Shown here in pieces: positions 1 through 5,380 of a DNA stretch of 5,380 nucleotides (positions within the stretch are counted from its first letter, which is position 1; each line of letters opens with the position of its first letter). Source of the stretch: Peptococcaceae bacterium BRH_c23 (lineage in GTDB: Bacteria; Bacillota_B; Desulfitobacteriia; Desulfitobacteriales; Desulfitobacteriaceae). The translations under genes and the position numbers were made by a program. Under the pieces are notes generated by a model. It did no database searches. It was not told the DNA's origin and saw only the letters and a program-made list of their open reading frames with translations. The stretch covers positions 1 through 5,380 of the forward strand of contig LADV01000092.1 in NCBI GenBank assembly GCA_000961805.1, written 5' to 3'.

Positions 1-15
1 GGAGCCGGGGGTACC

Positions 16-39
16 ACTCCCACTTGTAGAAGTGGGAGT
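16..39. repeat. Perfect 10-bp inverted repeat (hairpin), possible IS200/IS605-type end
   Basis: ACTCCCACTT at 16-25 and AAGTGGGAGT at 30-39 are exact reverse complements around a 4-base GTAG loop. There is no long T run after it (only CTT), so it is a poor intrinsic terminator. Short GC-rich stem-loops of this type occur near the ends of IS200/IS605 elements and at the 3' ends of their tnpB genes. The frame open from base 2 reads EPGVPLPLVEVGVLRLD, which has the flavour of a TnpB C-terminus, but too little is in the window to call a gene. It could equally be an intercistronic RNA hairpin of the downstream operon. The hairpin is certain; its identity is a guess. Confidence 0.6.
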
Positions 40-52
40 CTTACGATTGGAT

Positions 53-63
53 AAAGAGGTGAT
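53..63 (+). promoter_or_regulatory. Strong ribosome binding site that selects a TTG start at 68
   Basis: AAAGAGGTGAT at 53-63 matches the full anti-Shine-Dalgarno complement (AAGGAGGTGAT) at 10 of 11 bases. Eight bases separate its GAGG core (56-59) from the in-frame TTG at 68. The ATG at 62 and GTG at 59 lie inside the site and are too close to be used. A GTG at 32 lies inside the upstream hairpin and has no ribosome binding site. Confidence 0.7.
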
Positions 64-67
64 GAAC

Positions 68-1540
68 TTGGAAATAATCGAATCAGCAAGACCCTTATAT
101 GCAGTTCTGGTTTCACTGTCGGCAGTTGTATTAATAGGTGTTTCTGGCAAATACCCAAATCTAAGAGAATCGTGGACAATGCTGGCCGCCTTGCTAAAAT
201 TCGGTCTGGTAGTTTCAATCCTGCCAACAATTCTTGCGGGTAAGGTTATTGAATATCATGTGACAAGGGTTCTTCCGGGGCTTGACATTGCGTTCAGAGT
301 AGATTCGCTGGGGATGGTTCTTGCTTTAACTGCTTCATTCTTGTGGATCATAACCTCTGTTTATGCAATAGGCTACATGCGCTCAATGAATGAACATGCT
401 CAGACGAGGTTTTTTATGTGTTTTGCCATAGCCCTGTCTGCAGCCATGGGCGCGGCTTTTTCAGCAAACGTATTTACCCTGTTTGTCTTCTATGAAATGA
501 TTACAGTATCTACCTTTGCTTTGGTTGCCCATGAAGAAACGTCTGAAGCCATTAAGGGAGCAAGGAAATACCTGACTTATTTGCTGGGTACCTCAATTTT
601 CTTCTTCCTTCCAGCCATGGTTTTAACCTACTATTTTGCAGGTACTCTGGATTTTGCCAGTCAGGGAATTTTGGCGGGCAAAGCATCCTATGGAATAATT
701 AGCATGATTTTTGTTCTCTATATTGCAGGCATAGCAAAAGCAGGTATGATGCCTTTTCATTCTTGGCTTCCAGCGGCTATGGTTGCCCCTACTCCTGTAA
801 GCGCCCTACTGCACGCTGTGGCCGTCGTTAAAGTGGGAGTATTTACGGTGCTCCGAATCGTCCTGTTTGTCTTTGGTGTTGACCTGCTTCAAAACGTCGG
901 GCTTGGCACGTTCCTGGCGTACTTTGCATCCTTTACGATCATCACTGCCTCTATCCTGGCCTTAAAACAGGATAATTTAAAACTACGGTTGGCCTATTCC
1001 ACAGTCAGCCAGCTTTCCTATATTGTTCTGGCGGTGGCTCTCTTGTCACCTAGTGGCATTACCAGCAGTATTATTCACATTACTATCCACGCCTTTAGTA
1101 AGATTACCCTCTTCTTTGTAGCTGGCGCAATTTTTGTGGCTACACAGAAAAAGTATATCAGTCAGCTGAATGGGATTGGCAGAAGGATGCCCTTCACCAT
1201 GACCGCCTTTACTGTTGGAGCTCTGTCGATGATTGCCGTACCGCCCCTTGGGGGATTTGTCAGCAAATGGTACCTTATATTGGGAGCTTTGGAAGCAAAC
1301 ATGCTGCCAATCCTGGCGGTACTTGTGACAAGTACTCTATTGAATGCGGCCTACTTCTTGCCCATTATTTATGCAGCGTTCTTTAAAAATTCCCCGGTTG
1401 ATGAAGAGCAGGGTGTACATGAAGCCCCTCTAATGTTAGTTGTTCCCATTGTTATCACAGCCCTTGGGACGCTGACCTTCTTTTTCTGGCCGTCGCTGCT
1501 GTTTGATCTTGCCAAGTTGGTAGTGTCTCAAGTGATGTAA
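68..1540 (+). CDS. MrpD-like cation/H+ antiporter (complex I NuoM/NuoL-type) subunit
   Basis: This is an integral membrane subunit of the proton-conducting antiporter family (Proton_antipo_M), which moves H+ or Na+ through a chain of charged residues. It is 490 aa with about 14 hydrophobic helices, the usual MrpD/NuoM length. The channel residues are all visible: Glu143 in FYEM (helix 5), Lys224 in GIAKAGMMPFHSWLP (helix 7), His249 and Lys255 in helix 8, His337, His341 and Lys345 in helix 11, and Lys400 in PLGGFVSKWY (helix 12). It is therefore probably an active translocating subunit. The TTG start at 68 is chosen because a near-perfect ribosome binding site precedes it. A 57-base gap separates it from the small membrane gene downstream, and the three genes run in one direction to a terminator at 3678. 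Whether the complex is a stand-alone Mrp antiporter or is coupled to a hydrogenase or dehydrogenase cannot be told, because upstream genes lie outside the window. No sign of damage. Confidence 0.93.
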   Translation: MEIIESARPLYAVLVSLSAVVLIGVSGKYPNLRESWTMLAALLKFGLVVSILPTILAGKVIEYHVTRVLPGLDIAFRVDSLGMVLALTASFLWIITSVYAIGYMRSMNEHAQTRFFMCFAIALSAAMGAAFSANVFTLFVFYEMITVSTFALVAHEETSEAIKGARKYLTYLLGTSIFFFLPAMVLTYYFAGTLDFASQGILAGKASYGIISMIFVLYIAGIAKAGMMPFHSWLPAAMVAPTPVSALLHAVAVVKVGVFTVLRIVLFVFGVDLLQNVGLGTFLAYFASFTIITASILALKQDNLKLRLAYSTVSQLSYIVLAVALLSPSGITSSIIHITIHAFSKITLFFVAGAIFVATQKKYISQLNGIGRRMPFTMTAFTVGALSMIAVPPLGGFVSKWYLILGALEANMLPILAVLVTSTLLNAAYFLPIIYAAFFKNSPVDEEQGVHEAPLMLVVPIVITALGTLTFFFWPSLLFDLAKLVVSQVM

Positions 1541-1597
1541 TACTATAATGTACAAACTGTACTGCAAATGAGAAGACAGGGGTGAGCTGGAACGAAA

Positions 1598-1843
1598 ATG
1601 AATAAGATTGTGGAATATTTTGAAAAACCCAATGTTAGTAAAGCAGTTCGCTATATATTTTATGCCAGTCTAGTGTTACTCTTGATTTCAGAATTTTTTA
1701 TTGAGAAGCACCCCTATTTTAGTTGGGCAGCCTTCCCCGCCTTTAACGCAGTTTATGGATTTATATCTTGTGTGGTCATCATTGTCGTAGCCAAGGTGCT
1801 GGGCAAGCTATGGCTGCAAAAAGGGGAGGACTACTATGATTAG
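1598..1843 (+). CDS. Small two-helix membrane protein between two antiporter subunits (uncharacterised)
   Basis: This is an 81-aa protein with a short charged N-terminus (MNKIVEYFEKPNVSKAV), a first membrane helix at about residues 17-35, a short aromatic loop (EKHPYFSWAAFPAF), a second helix at about 48-70 and a polar, acidic tail ending EDYYD. Both termini probably face the same side. I know of no assigned function. Its look (EKP start, KHPxFxW loop, EDYYD tail) resembles small uncharacterised proteins found beside MrpD-like genes in anaerobes, which is recollection and not a search. The ATG at 1598 is the only usable start: an in-frame TGA at 1583-1585 blocks extension. The nearest strong purine run (AGGGGTGA, 1578-1585) is 12 bases away, so translation may be weak. 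Its last 8 bases overlap the next gene, suggesting translational coupling. It is too short and of the wrong pattern to be a NuoK/MrpC homologue (about 100 aa, three helices). Likely an accessory or structural subunit. Confidence 0.85.
   Translation: MNKIVEYFEKPNVSKAVRYIFYASLVLLLISEFFIEKHPYFSWAAFPAFNAVYGFISCVVIIVVAKVLGKLWLQKGEDYYD
1820..1830 (+). promoter_or_regulatory. Ribosome binding site of the second antiporter subunit
   Basis: AAGGGGAGGA lies inside the 3' end of the small membrane gene and ends five to six bases before the ATG at 1836. The strong site, together with the 8-base overlap of the two reading frames, points to coupled translation. Confidence 0.75.
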
Positions 1844-3617
1844 CTTTCTGCCACCTGCCCTTATATTTATTGCAGGGGCAGCTCTGATTCCTTTTCTTAA
1901 TGGAAGACTTAGGCAGGCCTATATCATCCTACTTCCCTGTCTTGCCTTTTTAAACCTGCTTAATATGCCGGAAGGCAGCGCTTGGATCTTTAATTTTTGG
2001 GAGTATCAACTAACCTTTGCCCGGGTTGACAAATTGAGTATGGTTTTTGGCTATATCTTTGTTATCATGGCCTTTGCCGGAGGGATCTATGCCGCCCATG
2101 AAAAAGACAAGCTCCAACTGACAGCCGCCTTTTTGTATGCCGGGAGCTCCCTGGGAGTAGTGTTTGCCGGAGACTACCTAACTTTATATATCTTTTGGGA
2201 GATTATGGCCTTTGCTTCATTTTGCTTAGTTTTTGCTAAGCAAACCCAACGAGCTATTAAAGCAGCCTTCAGGTACATCATGGTGCACCTTTTCGGTGGG
2301 TTGATGCTCATGATCGGTATTCTGATGCAGGTAGCTGAAACTGGTTCCCTGGAATTCAACCTGATTGGCTTAAACGGAATAGCCTCGGCCTTTATCCTGC
2401 TGGGCTTTGCCGTGAATGCTGCCATATTTCCCCTCTCGGCTTGGCTTACGGATGCTTATCCTGAGAGTACCGTGGTAGGAACGGTCTTTTTAAGCGCCTT
2501 TACTACCAAGACAGCTGTTTACGTTCTGGCCAGGGGTTTTGCCGGTACCGATCTATTGGTCTGGGCCGGAATTACGATGATTATTTACGGTATTGTCTTT
2601 GCTATCCTGGAAAACGATATGAGGCGCGTATTGTCCTACAGTATTATTAACCAGGTGGGCTTTATGGTCGTTGGTATCGGAATTGGCACAGAGTTGGCCA
2701 TTAATGGGGCAGCAGCTCATGCTTTTGCTCATATTCTATACAAAGCCCTGTTGATGATGTCCGCAGGTGCTGTGCTGTATTTGACGGGCCGCAGTAAAAC
2801 AAGCCAGTTGGGCGGATTATATAAAACCATGCCTTTGACACTGCTCTTTGCAGTAGTTGGGGCAGCATCCATTTCGGGCTTCCCGCTAACCGGTGGTTTT
2901 ATTTCCAAATCCATGATTTCGTCAGCAGCAGGACATGAACACATGATCGTTATCTGGCTGTTGCTCACCCTGGCATCTGCAGGTGTGTTTTTGCACGCTG
3001 GGATTAAATTCCCCTACTTTGTATTCTTTGCCAAGGATTCAGGCCTTAGGCCCGATGAAAAGAAACTTCCGCTCAACATGAAGGTTTCTATGGCTTTCCT
3101 TTCCTTTATGTGCATCCTGATCGGGGTATTTCCTCAGATATTGTACCGCCTGCTCCCTTACCCGGTAGATTATCTTCCCTATACCGGTGACCACGTTATC
3201 AGCCAGCTCCAACTGCTGATGTTCTCGGCCTTGGCCTTCTTTATGATGCTGAAATTCCTTAAGAGAACCGAGACCCTTACCTTGGATACTGACTGGTTCT
3301 ACAGAAGAGGGGCAAATATTGTTATTGCTTATATTTCTATTCCAGTGGCATGGACCTATAACAAACTTGGGTATGTTTTCCTGGAAAAGATCCCCAACCT
3401 AGCAACTTGGTTTAGCAAAAACCCTTTGAGGGCTATGAGAATAGGGATCGATAAATTAGTCGTTTCTATGGTTGGTGGTAAAAAGGCTCTTAAACGCTTA
3501 GAAAAACAGAAAGAAAGCTATCCTGGGCCTCTTAAGCAGTGGTCCATTAGTACGGCTGTAAGCGTTGCCCTGGTAATATTTGCGATCTATTTGATACTCT
3601 TCTTCTTCTATGCATAA
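1836..3617 (+). CDS. Second antiporter-like subunit (MrpD/NuoL family) with C-terminal extension
   Basis: This is a 593-aa membrane protein of the same proton-channel family as the 490-aa subunit upstream. Channel residues visible are Glu122 in IFWEIM (helix 5), Lys225 in SAFTTKTAVYVLAR (helix 8), His295, His299 and Lys303 in helix 11, and Lys358 in PLTGGFISKS (helix 12). The helix 7 lysine is replaced by Asn194 in GFAVNAAIFPLSAWL, and the usual PFH/PLH and WLP motifs read PLS and WLT. After the core (to about residue 475) comes LDTDWFYRRG (483-492), a stretch of amphipathic and basic segments (about 493-565) and a last membrane helix at 572-592. This resembles the lateral helix and terminal anchor of NuoL, though here it is much shorter in its amphipathic part. 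The protein is longer than MrpD (about 490 aa) and close to NuoL (about 610 aa). The gene overlaps the small upstream gene by 8 bases and is the last of the operon. Family confidence is high; the exact complex is unknown. Confidence 0.93.
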   Translation: MISFLPPALIFIAGAALIPFLNGRLRQAYIILLPCLAFLNLLNMPEGSAWIFNFWEYQLTFARVDKLSMVFGYIFVIMAFAGGIYAAHEKDKLQLTAAFLYAGSSLGVVFAGDYLTLYIFWEIMAFASFCLVFAKQTQRAIKAAFRYIMVHLFGGLMLMIGILMQVAETGSLEFNLIGLNGIASAFILLGFAVNAAIFPLSAWLTDAYPESTVVGTVFLSAFTTKTAVYVLARGFAGTDLLVWAGITMIIYGIVFAILENDMRRVLSYSIINQVGFMVVGIGIGTELAINGAAAHAFAHILYKALLMMSAGAVLYLTGRSKTSQLGGLYKTMPLTLLFAVVGAASISGFPLTGGFISKSMISSAAGHEHMIVIWLLLTLASAGVFLHAGIKFPYFVFFAKDSGLRPDEKKLPLNMKVSMAFLSFMCILIGVFPQILYRLLPYPVDYLPYTGDHVISQLQLLMFSALAFFMMLKFLKRTETLTLDTDWFYRRGANIVIAYISIPVAWTYNKLGYVFLEKIPNLATWFSKNPLRAMRIGIDKLVVSMVGGKKALKRLEKQKESYPGPLKQWSISTAVSVALVIFAIYLILFFFYA

Positions 3618-3677
3618 CTCAACTTATGCACGACGATTTCCTAAAGTTGTTATCCCCTGGCAGACATAATAAGAAAA

Positions 3678-3713
3678 ACCGAGGCATCGCCGCCTCGGTC
3701 CTTTTATTTTTTT
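3678..3713 (+). terminator. Intrinsic terminator of the antiporter operon
   Basis: ACCGAGGC (3678-3685) pairs perfectly with GCCTCGGT (3692-3699) around a 6-base loop and is followed by CCTTTTATTTTTTT. It lies 60 bases after the stop of the 593-aa antiporter subunit. An A-rich stretch (AAGAAAAA, 3671-3678) on the other side could allow some termination in the reverse direction. Much of this sequence recurs at 5333-5367. Confidence 0.9.
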
Positions 3714-3907
3714 CGAGTATCTGAAATTGTATTTTCTAGCTGGTAACAGGTGTTCACCCTGAATTAGCCCTTATAGTATTTTTCCAGCCTCTTTCGTCAA
3801 ATTTATTTTTCCGCCCCAGAAAGCCTTTGCCATTTTACTACTACTGGGTCGCAATTATTGAAAGCCAGAATTGCTTTCAAAGTAGCTGGAAAAGTTAATA
3901 AAAACTC
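3714..3907. other. Non-coding stretch with competing short hairpins
   Basis: I see no gene in this AT-rich stretch between the operon terminator and the rubrerythrin promoter. It holds several inverted repeats: TTGAAAGC (3858-3865) with GCTTTCAA (3873-3880); GCAATT (3851-3856) with AATTGC (3869-3874), which excludes the first because the right arms overlap; CTACT (3838-3842 or 3841-3845) with AGTAG (3881-3885), extending the first stem; and a distant pair TTTTCCAGC (3780-3788) with GCTGGAAAA (3885-3893). GAAAGCC occurs twice (3819, 3860) and TAGCTGG twice (3737, 3884). The stretch lies upstream of the promoter, so it is not the leader of the rubrerythrin mRNA. It could be an operator region, a small RNA or the remains of an element. 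Confidence 0.45.
3858..3880. repeat. 8-bp perfect inverted repeat upstream of the rubrerythrin promoter
   Basis: TTGAAAGC and GCTTTCAA flank a 7-base spacer, and the centre lies about 40 bases upstream of the -35 box. No T run follows, so it is not an intrinsic terminator. An upstream protein-binding site or an RNA stem are both possible. Confidence 0.5.
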
Positions 3908-3935
3908 TTGACATTTATATTAATTATAATATAAT
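3908..3935 (+). promoter_or_regulatory. Sigma-A-type promoter of the rubrerythrin gene
   Basis: Perfect consensus boxes TTGACA (3908-3913) and TATAAT (3930-3935) are separated by 16 bases. A second TATAAT at 3925-3930 would leave only 11 bases and is ignored. Transcription would start near 3941-3943, giving a leader of about 65 bases that contains a small AGTGT/ACACT hairpin (3949-3962). Such a strong promoter suggests high expression unless it is repressed. Confidence 0.85.
3915..3929. promoter_or_regulatory. Putative PerR box (peroxide-responsive operator)
   Basis: TTATATTAATTATAA matches the Bacillus/Clostridium PerR box TTATAATNATTATAA at every position but one (T for A at 3920), with a perfect right half-site. 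It fills the spacer between the -35 and -10 boxes, where a bound repressor would block RNA polymerase. PerR is known to repress reverse rubrerythrin genes in Clostridium acetobutylicum. The region is AT-rich, so chance similarity is a real alternative, but the position and the gene downstream both fit. Confidence 0.65.
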
Positions 3936-3991
3936 AAACTATATAAACAGTGTATAGACACTAATCCCTATTATAGAATGAGAAGTTTTAA

Positions 3992-3997
3992 AAGGAG
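3992..3997 (+). promoter_or_regulatory. Ribosome binding site of the rubrerythrin gene
   Basis: AAGGAG, within AAAGGAGAGG, ends nine bases before the ATG at 4007. This is ideal spacing for a Firmicute and fixes the start. Confidence 0.85.
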
Positions 3998-4006
3998 AGG
4001 TTATTA

Positions 4007-4552
4007 ATGAAGAAATTTGTTTGCGGTATCTGCGGTTATATTCATGAAGGAAATGAGGCTCCCGATAATTGCCCACAATGTAAGGCACCGAATGGTAAGT
4101 TTTCAGAGAAAGTTGAAGGGGTTATGGAGTGGGCTGATGAGCATAAAGTAGGAATTGCTCAAGGGGTTGACCCGGAAGTCCTTGAAGGATTAAGAGCTAA
4201 CTTCGCTGGCGAGTGCACAGAAATTGGTATGTATCTAGCAATGAGCCGTCAAGCGGACCGGGAAGGTTATCCTGAAGTCGCTGAAGCTTACAAACGAATT
4301 GCTTGGGAAGAAGCAGAACATGCTGCAAAATTTGCTGAACTCTTAGGAGAAGTCGTCGATGCAGATACTAAGAAAAACCTACAACTGAGGGTGGATGCAG
4401 AATTTGGTGCGACCCAAGGGAAGAAAGACCTCGCAACTTTAGCGAAAAAACTCAATTTGGATGCAATTCATGATACAGTACATGAAATGTGTAAAGATGA
4501 AGCTCGTCACGGTAAGGCCTTCAAGGGATTACTTGACCGTTACTTCAAATAA
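4007..4552 (+). CDS. rbr: Reverse rubrerythrin (N-terminal rubredoxin, C-terminal diiron domain)
   Basis: This is a 181-aa soluble cytoplasmic enzyme that reduces hydrogen peroxide, and oxygen in studied clostridial homologues, to water with electrons passed from NADH by a rubredoxin reductase. The rubredoxin domain comes first: CGIC (Cys6, Cys9) and CPQC (Cys22, Cys25) bind one iron. A short linker (about 35-55) leads to the four-helix ferritin-like domain. Its diiron ligands are visible as Glu69 (GECTE), Glu102 and His105 (EAEH), Glu132 (AEFGA) and Glu165 and His168 (EARH). In classical rubrerythrin the rubredoxin lies at the C-terminus; this swapped order and the [15 protein letters not shown] ending mark the reverse type. 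The length is normal and nothing is missing. It stands alone, with its own strong promoter, a putative PerR box and a terminator hairpin 48 bases after the stop, so it is probably induced by peroxide or air. The next gene is convergent. Confidence 0.96.
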   Translation: MKKFVCGICGYIHEGNEAPDNCPQCKAPNGKFSEKVEGVMEWADEHKVGIAQGVDPEVLEGLRANFAGECTEIGMYLAMSRQADREGYPEVAEAYKRIAWEEAEHAAKFAELLGEVVDADTKKNLQLRVDAEFGATQGKKDLATLAKKLNLDAIHDTVHEMCKDEARHGKAFKGLLDRYFK

Positions 4553-4600
4553 GTTTTATAACCCCTGCACAATGTGTTTATTGATGATTATCTCAAAATC

Positions 4601-4652
4601 AGAAAAACAGCTACAGGCCACGGTCTCTCCCGTGGCCTGTAGCTGTTTTTCT
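4601..4652. terminator. Bidirectional terminator, 23-bp perfect hairpin
   Basis: Arms at 4601-4623 and 4630-4652 are perfectly complementary over 23 bp, with a 6-base TCTCTC loop. The A-rich base of the left arm (AGAAAAAC) and T-rich base of the right arm (GTTTTTCT) give a U tract in either direction. It ends the rubrerythrin transcript (48 bases past its stop) and, on the other strand, the methyltransferase remnant (three bases past its stop). Confidence 0.92.
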
Positions 4653-4655
4653 ACG

Positions 4656-5327
4656 TTAGGCTTGATTCTCTTTTGCCAGTTTGCTAACACTCGTGACAAT
4701 TGCTTGAAGATTGGTGTTCGATACCCTGAGCGGAACGGCACATTCCGGCGCAATTACCTGAACCCCTGCAGCCATTATTCTCTTGACATCTTCTTCAATC
4801 ACCTTTGGGTTTCCGTAAAGGAGGGTTTCAACATTGTTAATATTACCCGACAACGATATTTTCCCCTTTACCGCTTCCATGGCGGCCAAAGGGTCGACCT
4901 TTGAATCAAAGTGAAAATTGACAAACCCGGAGTCAGCAATGTATTCCATGCGGTCCAAAGTTTTTCCACAGATATGCAAGATAGCTGGACCTTCTATCCT
5001 CGCGGTTATTTCTCGATGTACAGGCAAGAGCAAATCACGGTAGGCATTAGGACCCACTAAATCCCCTGTGGCGTGATCCGCTATAGTCACGACATCAGCA
5101 CCACAGGCAAATTGTTCATTGGCAAACAGGATGGTTACTTCTTTCAAAACATCTAAAAATGCTTTGACCTTATCCGGCTCTAAAAGACTATCACATAAGA
5201 AATCCTCCGAGCCGTATAGGTGGTAAGCCAGGGTCCAAGGACCCATGGCTTTGCCTACAATGGCACAACGATTAGCGAATCGCCCTCGCAAAAGCTTTAT
5301 AGCTTTCAATACAGTTTTAATCGGCAA
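4656..5327 (-). pseudogene. 5'-truncated MtaA/CmuA-type methyltransferase (uroporphyrinogen decarboxylase fold)
   Basis: The open frame gives 223 aa from a TTG at 5327, with the flavour of MtaA/CmuA/MtbA proteins, which move a methyl group from a corrinoid protein to a thiol such as coenzyme M. The zinc-binding signature is present: His118 and Cys120 in LHICG and Cys196 in APECAVPL. Other family marks are VGKAMGPWTLAYHLYG (24-39), CGADVVTIADHATGDLVGP (75-93) and LSGNINNVETLLYGNP (159-174). Full-length members are about 340 aa, and this frame begins at the point where they read roughly xxVLEAIKLL, so about 115 N-terminal residues are absent. Upstream, the frame stays open only to a TGA at 5369-5367, across a terminator-like sequence, and the other two - strand frames also stop in the last 53 bases, so a simple frameshift does not restore the start. 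The TTG has no well-placed ribosome binding site. A shortened functional protein is unlikely but not excluded. Its 3' end abuts the bidirectional terminator. Confidence 0.8.
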
Positions 5328-5332
5328 CTTGT

Positions 5333-5367
5333 AAGAAAAACCTCGGCTGCGCCTCGGTCCTTTTATT
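5333..5367. repeat. Damaged second copy of the operon terminator
   Basis: AAGAAAAACC (5333-5342) and CGCCTCGGTCCTTTTATT (5350-5367) match 3671-3680 and 3691-3708 exactly. The arm between them reads CCTCGGC, where the intact copy has CCGAGGC, so only a broken stem (two pairs, two mismatches, three pairs) can form. The six bases CCTCGG are the reverse complement of CCGAGG, as if that arm had been flipped. It lies where the methyltransferase frame loses its N-terminal part. Confidence 0.7.
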
Positions 5368-5380
5368 CATCTAGGACATC

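Noticed and set aside
32..67. GTG at 32 as the start of the first antiporter gene
   Set aside because: It lies in the right arm of the hairpin, has no ribosome binding site, and adds residues unlike MrpD N-termini; a near-perfect site precedes TTG at 68.
1544..1562. TATAAT at 1544-1549 and GTACA/TGTAC repeat at 1550-1562 as an internal promoter or a CopY/BlaI-like operator
   Set aside because: No acceptable -35 box lies 16-18 bases upstream, and the half-site spacing (three bases) does not match the TACA-N2-TGTA operator.
2174..2968. Two - strand open frames (83 and 79 aa) inside the second antiporter gene
   Set aside because: They are antisense shadows of a clearly coding membrane-protein gene and have no start signals.
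3620..3649. CAACTT/AAGTTG inverted repeat just after the antiporter operon
   Set aside because: Only 6 bp with an 18-base loop and no T run; the strong terminator at 3678-3713 explains transcript ending.
4556..4753. 65-aa - strand open frame over the terminator
   Set aside because: It overlaps the methyltransferase frame and the perfect hairpin, so it is a by-product of the inverted repeat.
4461..4904. 147-aa + strand open frame over the end of the rubrerythrin gene and the terminator
   Set aside because: It runs through the rubrerythrin 3' end in another frame, the 23-bp terminator hairpin and the antisense of the methyltransferase; its protein has no recognisable family features.
1..5380. 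CRISPR array, tRNA, rRNA or phage genes
   Set aside because: No regularly spaced repeats, no cloverleaf or rRNA-like sequence, and no phage-type protein was seen on either strand.

Overview
The window looks like a piece of chromosome from an anaerobic, moderately AT-rich Gram-positive bacterium, probably a Clostridia/Peptococcaceae-type Firmicute. The grounds are strong Shine-Dalgarno sites, a reverse rubrerythrin, a corrinoid-dependent methyltransferase (MtaA/CmuA-like) remnant, and MrpD/NuoL-like ion-translocating subunits of the kind used by anaerobic membrane complexes. The taxon is inferred from protein flavour, not proven.

Layout. (1) Bases 1-61 hold a perfect 10-bp hairpin of the kind found at the ends of IS200/IS605 elements, followed by a strong ribosome binding site. 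(2) Bases 68-3617 carry the 3' end of an operon on the + strand: a 490-aa MrpD-like antiporter subunit, an 81-aa two-helix membrane protein, and a 593-aa second antiporter-like subunit with a NuoL-style C-terminal extension. An intrinsic terminator at 3678-3713 closes it. The two large proteins are homologous proton/sodium-channel subunits. With the small protein between them they are probably parts of one multi-subunit Mrp-type antiporter or a related redox-driven complex whose other genes lie upstream of base 1. (3) Bases 3714-4006 are non-coding, with competing hairpins followed by a near-perfect sigma-A promoter. A 14-of-15 match to the PerR box sits in the promoter spacer. (4) Bases 4007-4552 encode a rubredoxin-first (reverse) rubrerythrin, a peroxide/oxygen detoxification enzyme, transcribed alone. 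(5) A 23-bp perfect hairpin at 4601-4652 serves as a bidirectional terminator between convergent genes. (6) On the - strand, 5327-4656 holds the C-terminal two thirds of a uroporphyrinogen decarboxylase-fold methyltransferase (MtaA/CmuA type). Its N-terminal ~115 residues are missing, and the break falls at a damaged second copy of the terminator sequence found at 3671-3708.

The window mixes ion-translocating energy metabolism, oxidative stress defence and a broken methyltransferase. I do not see a clear new multi-gene system. The most useful leads are the small subunit wedged between the two antiporter genes, the asymmetric loss of a channel lysine in the second antiporter subunit, the PerR-box promoter, and the rearranged junction at the right edge.
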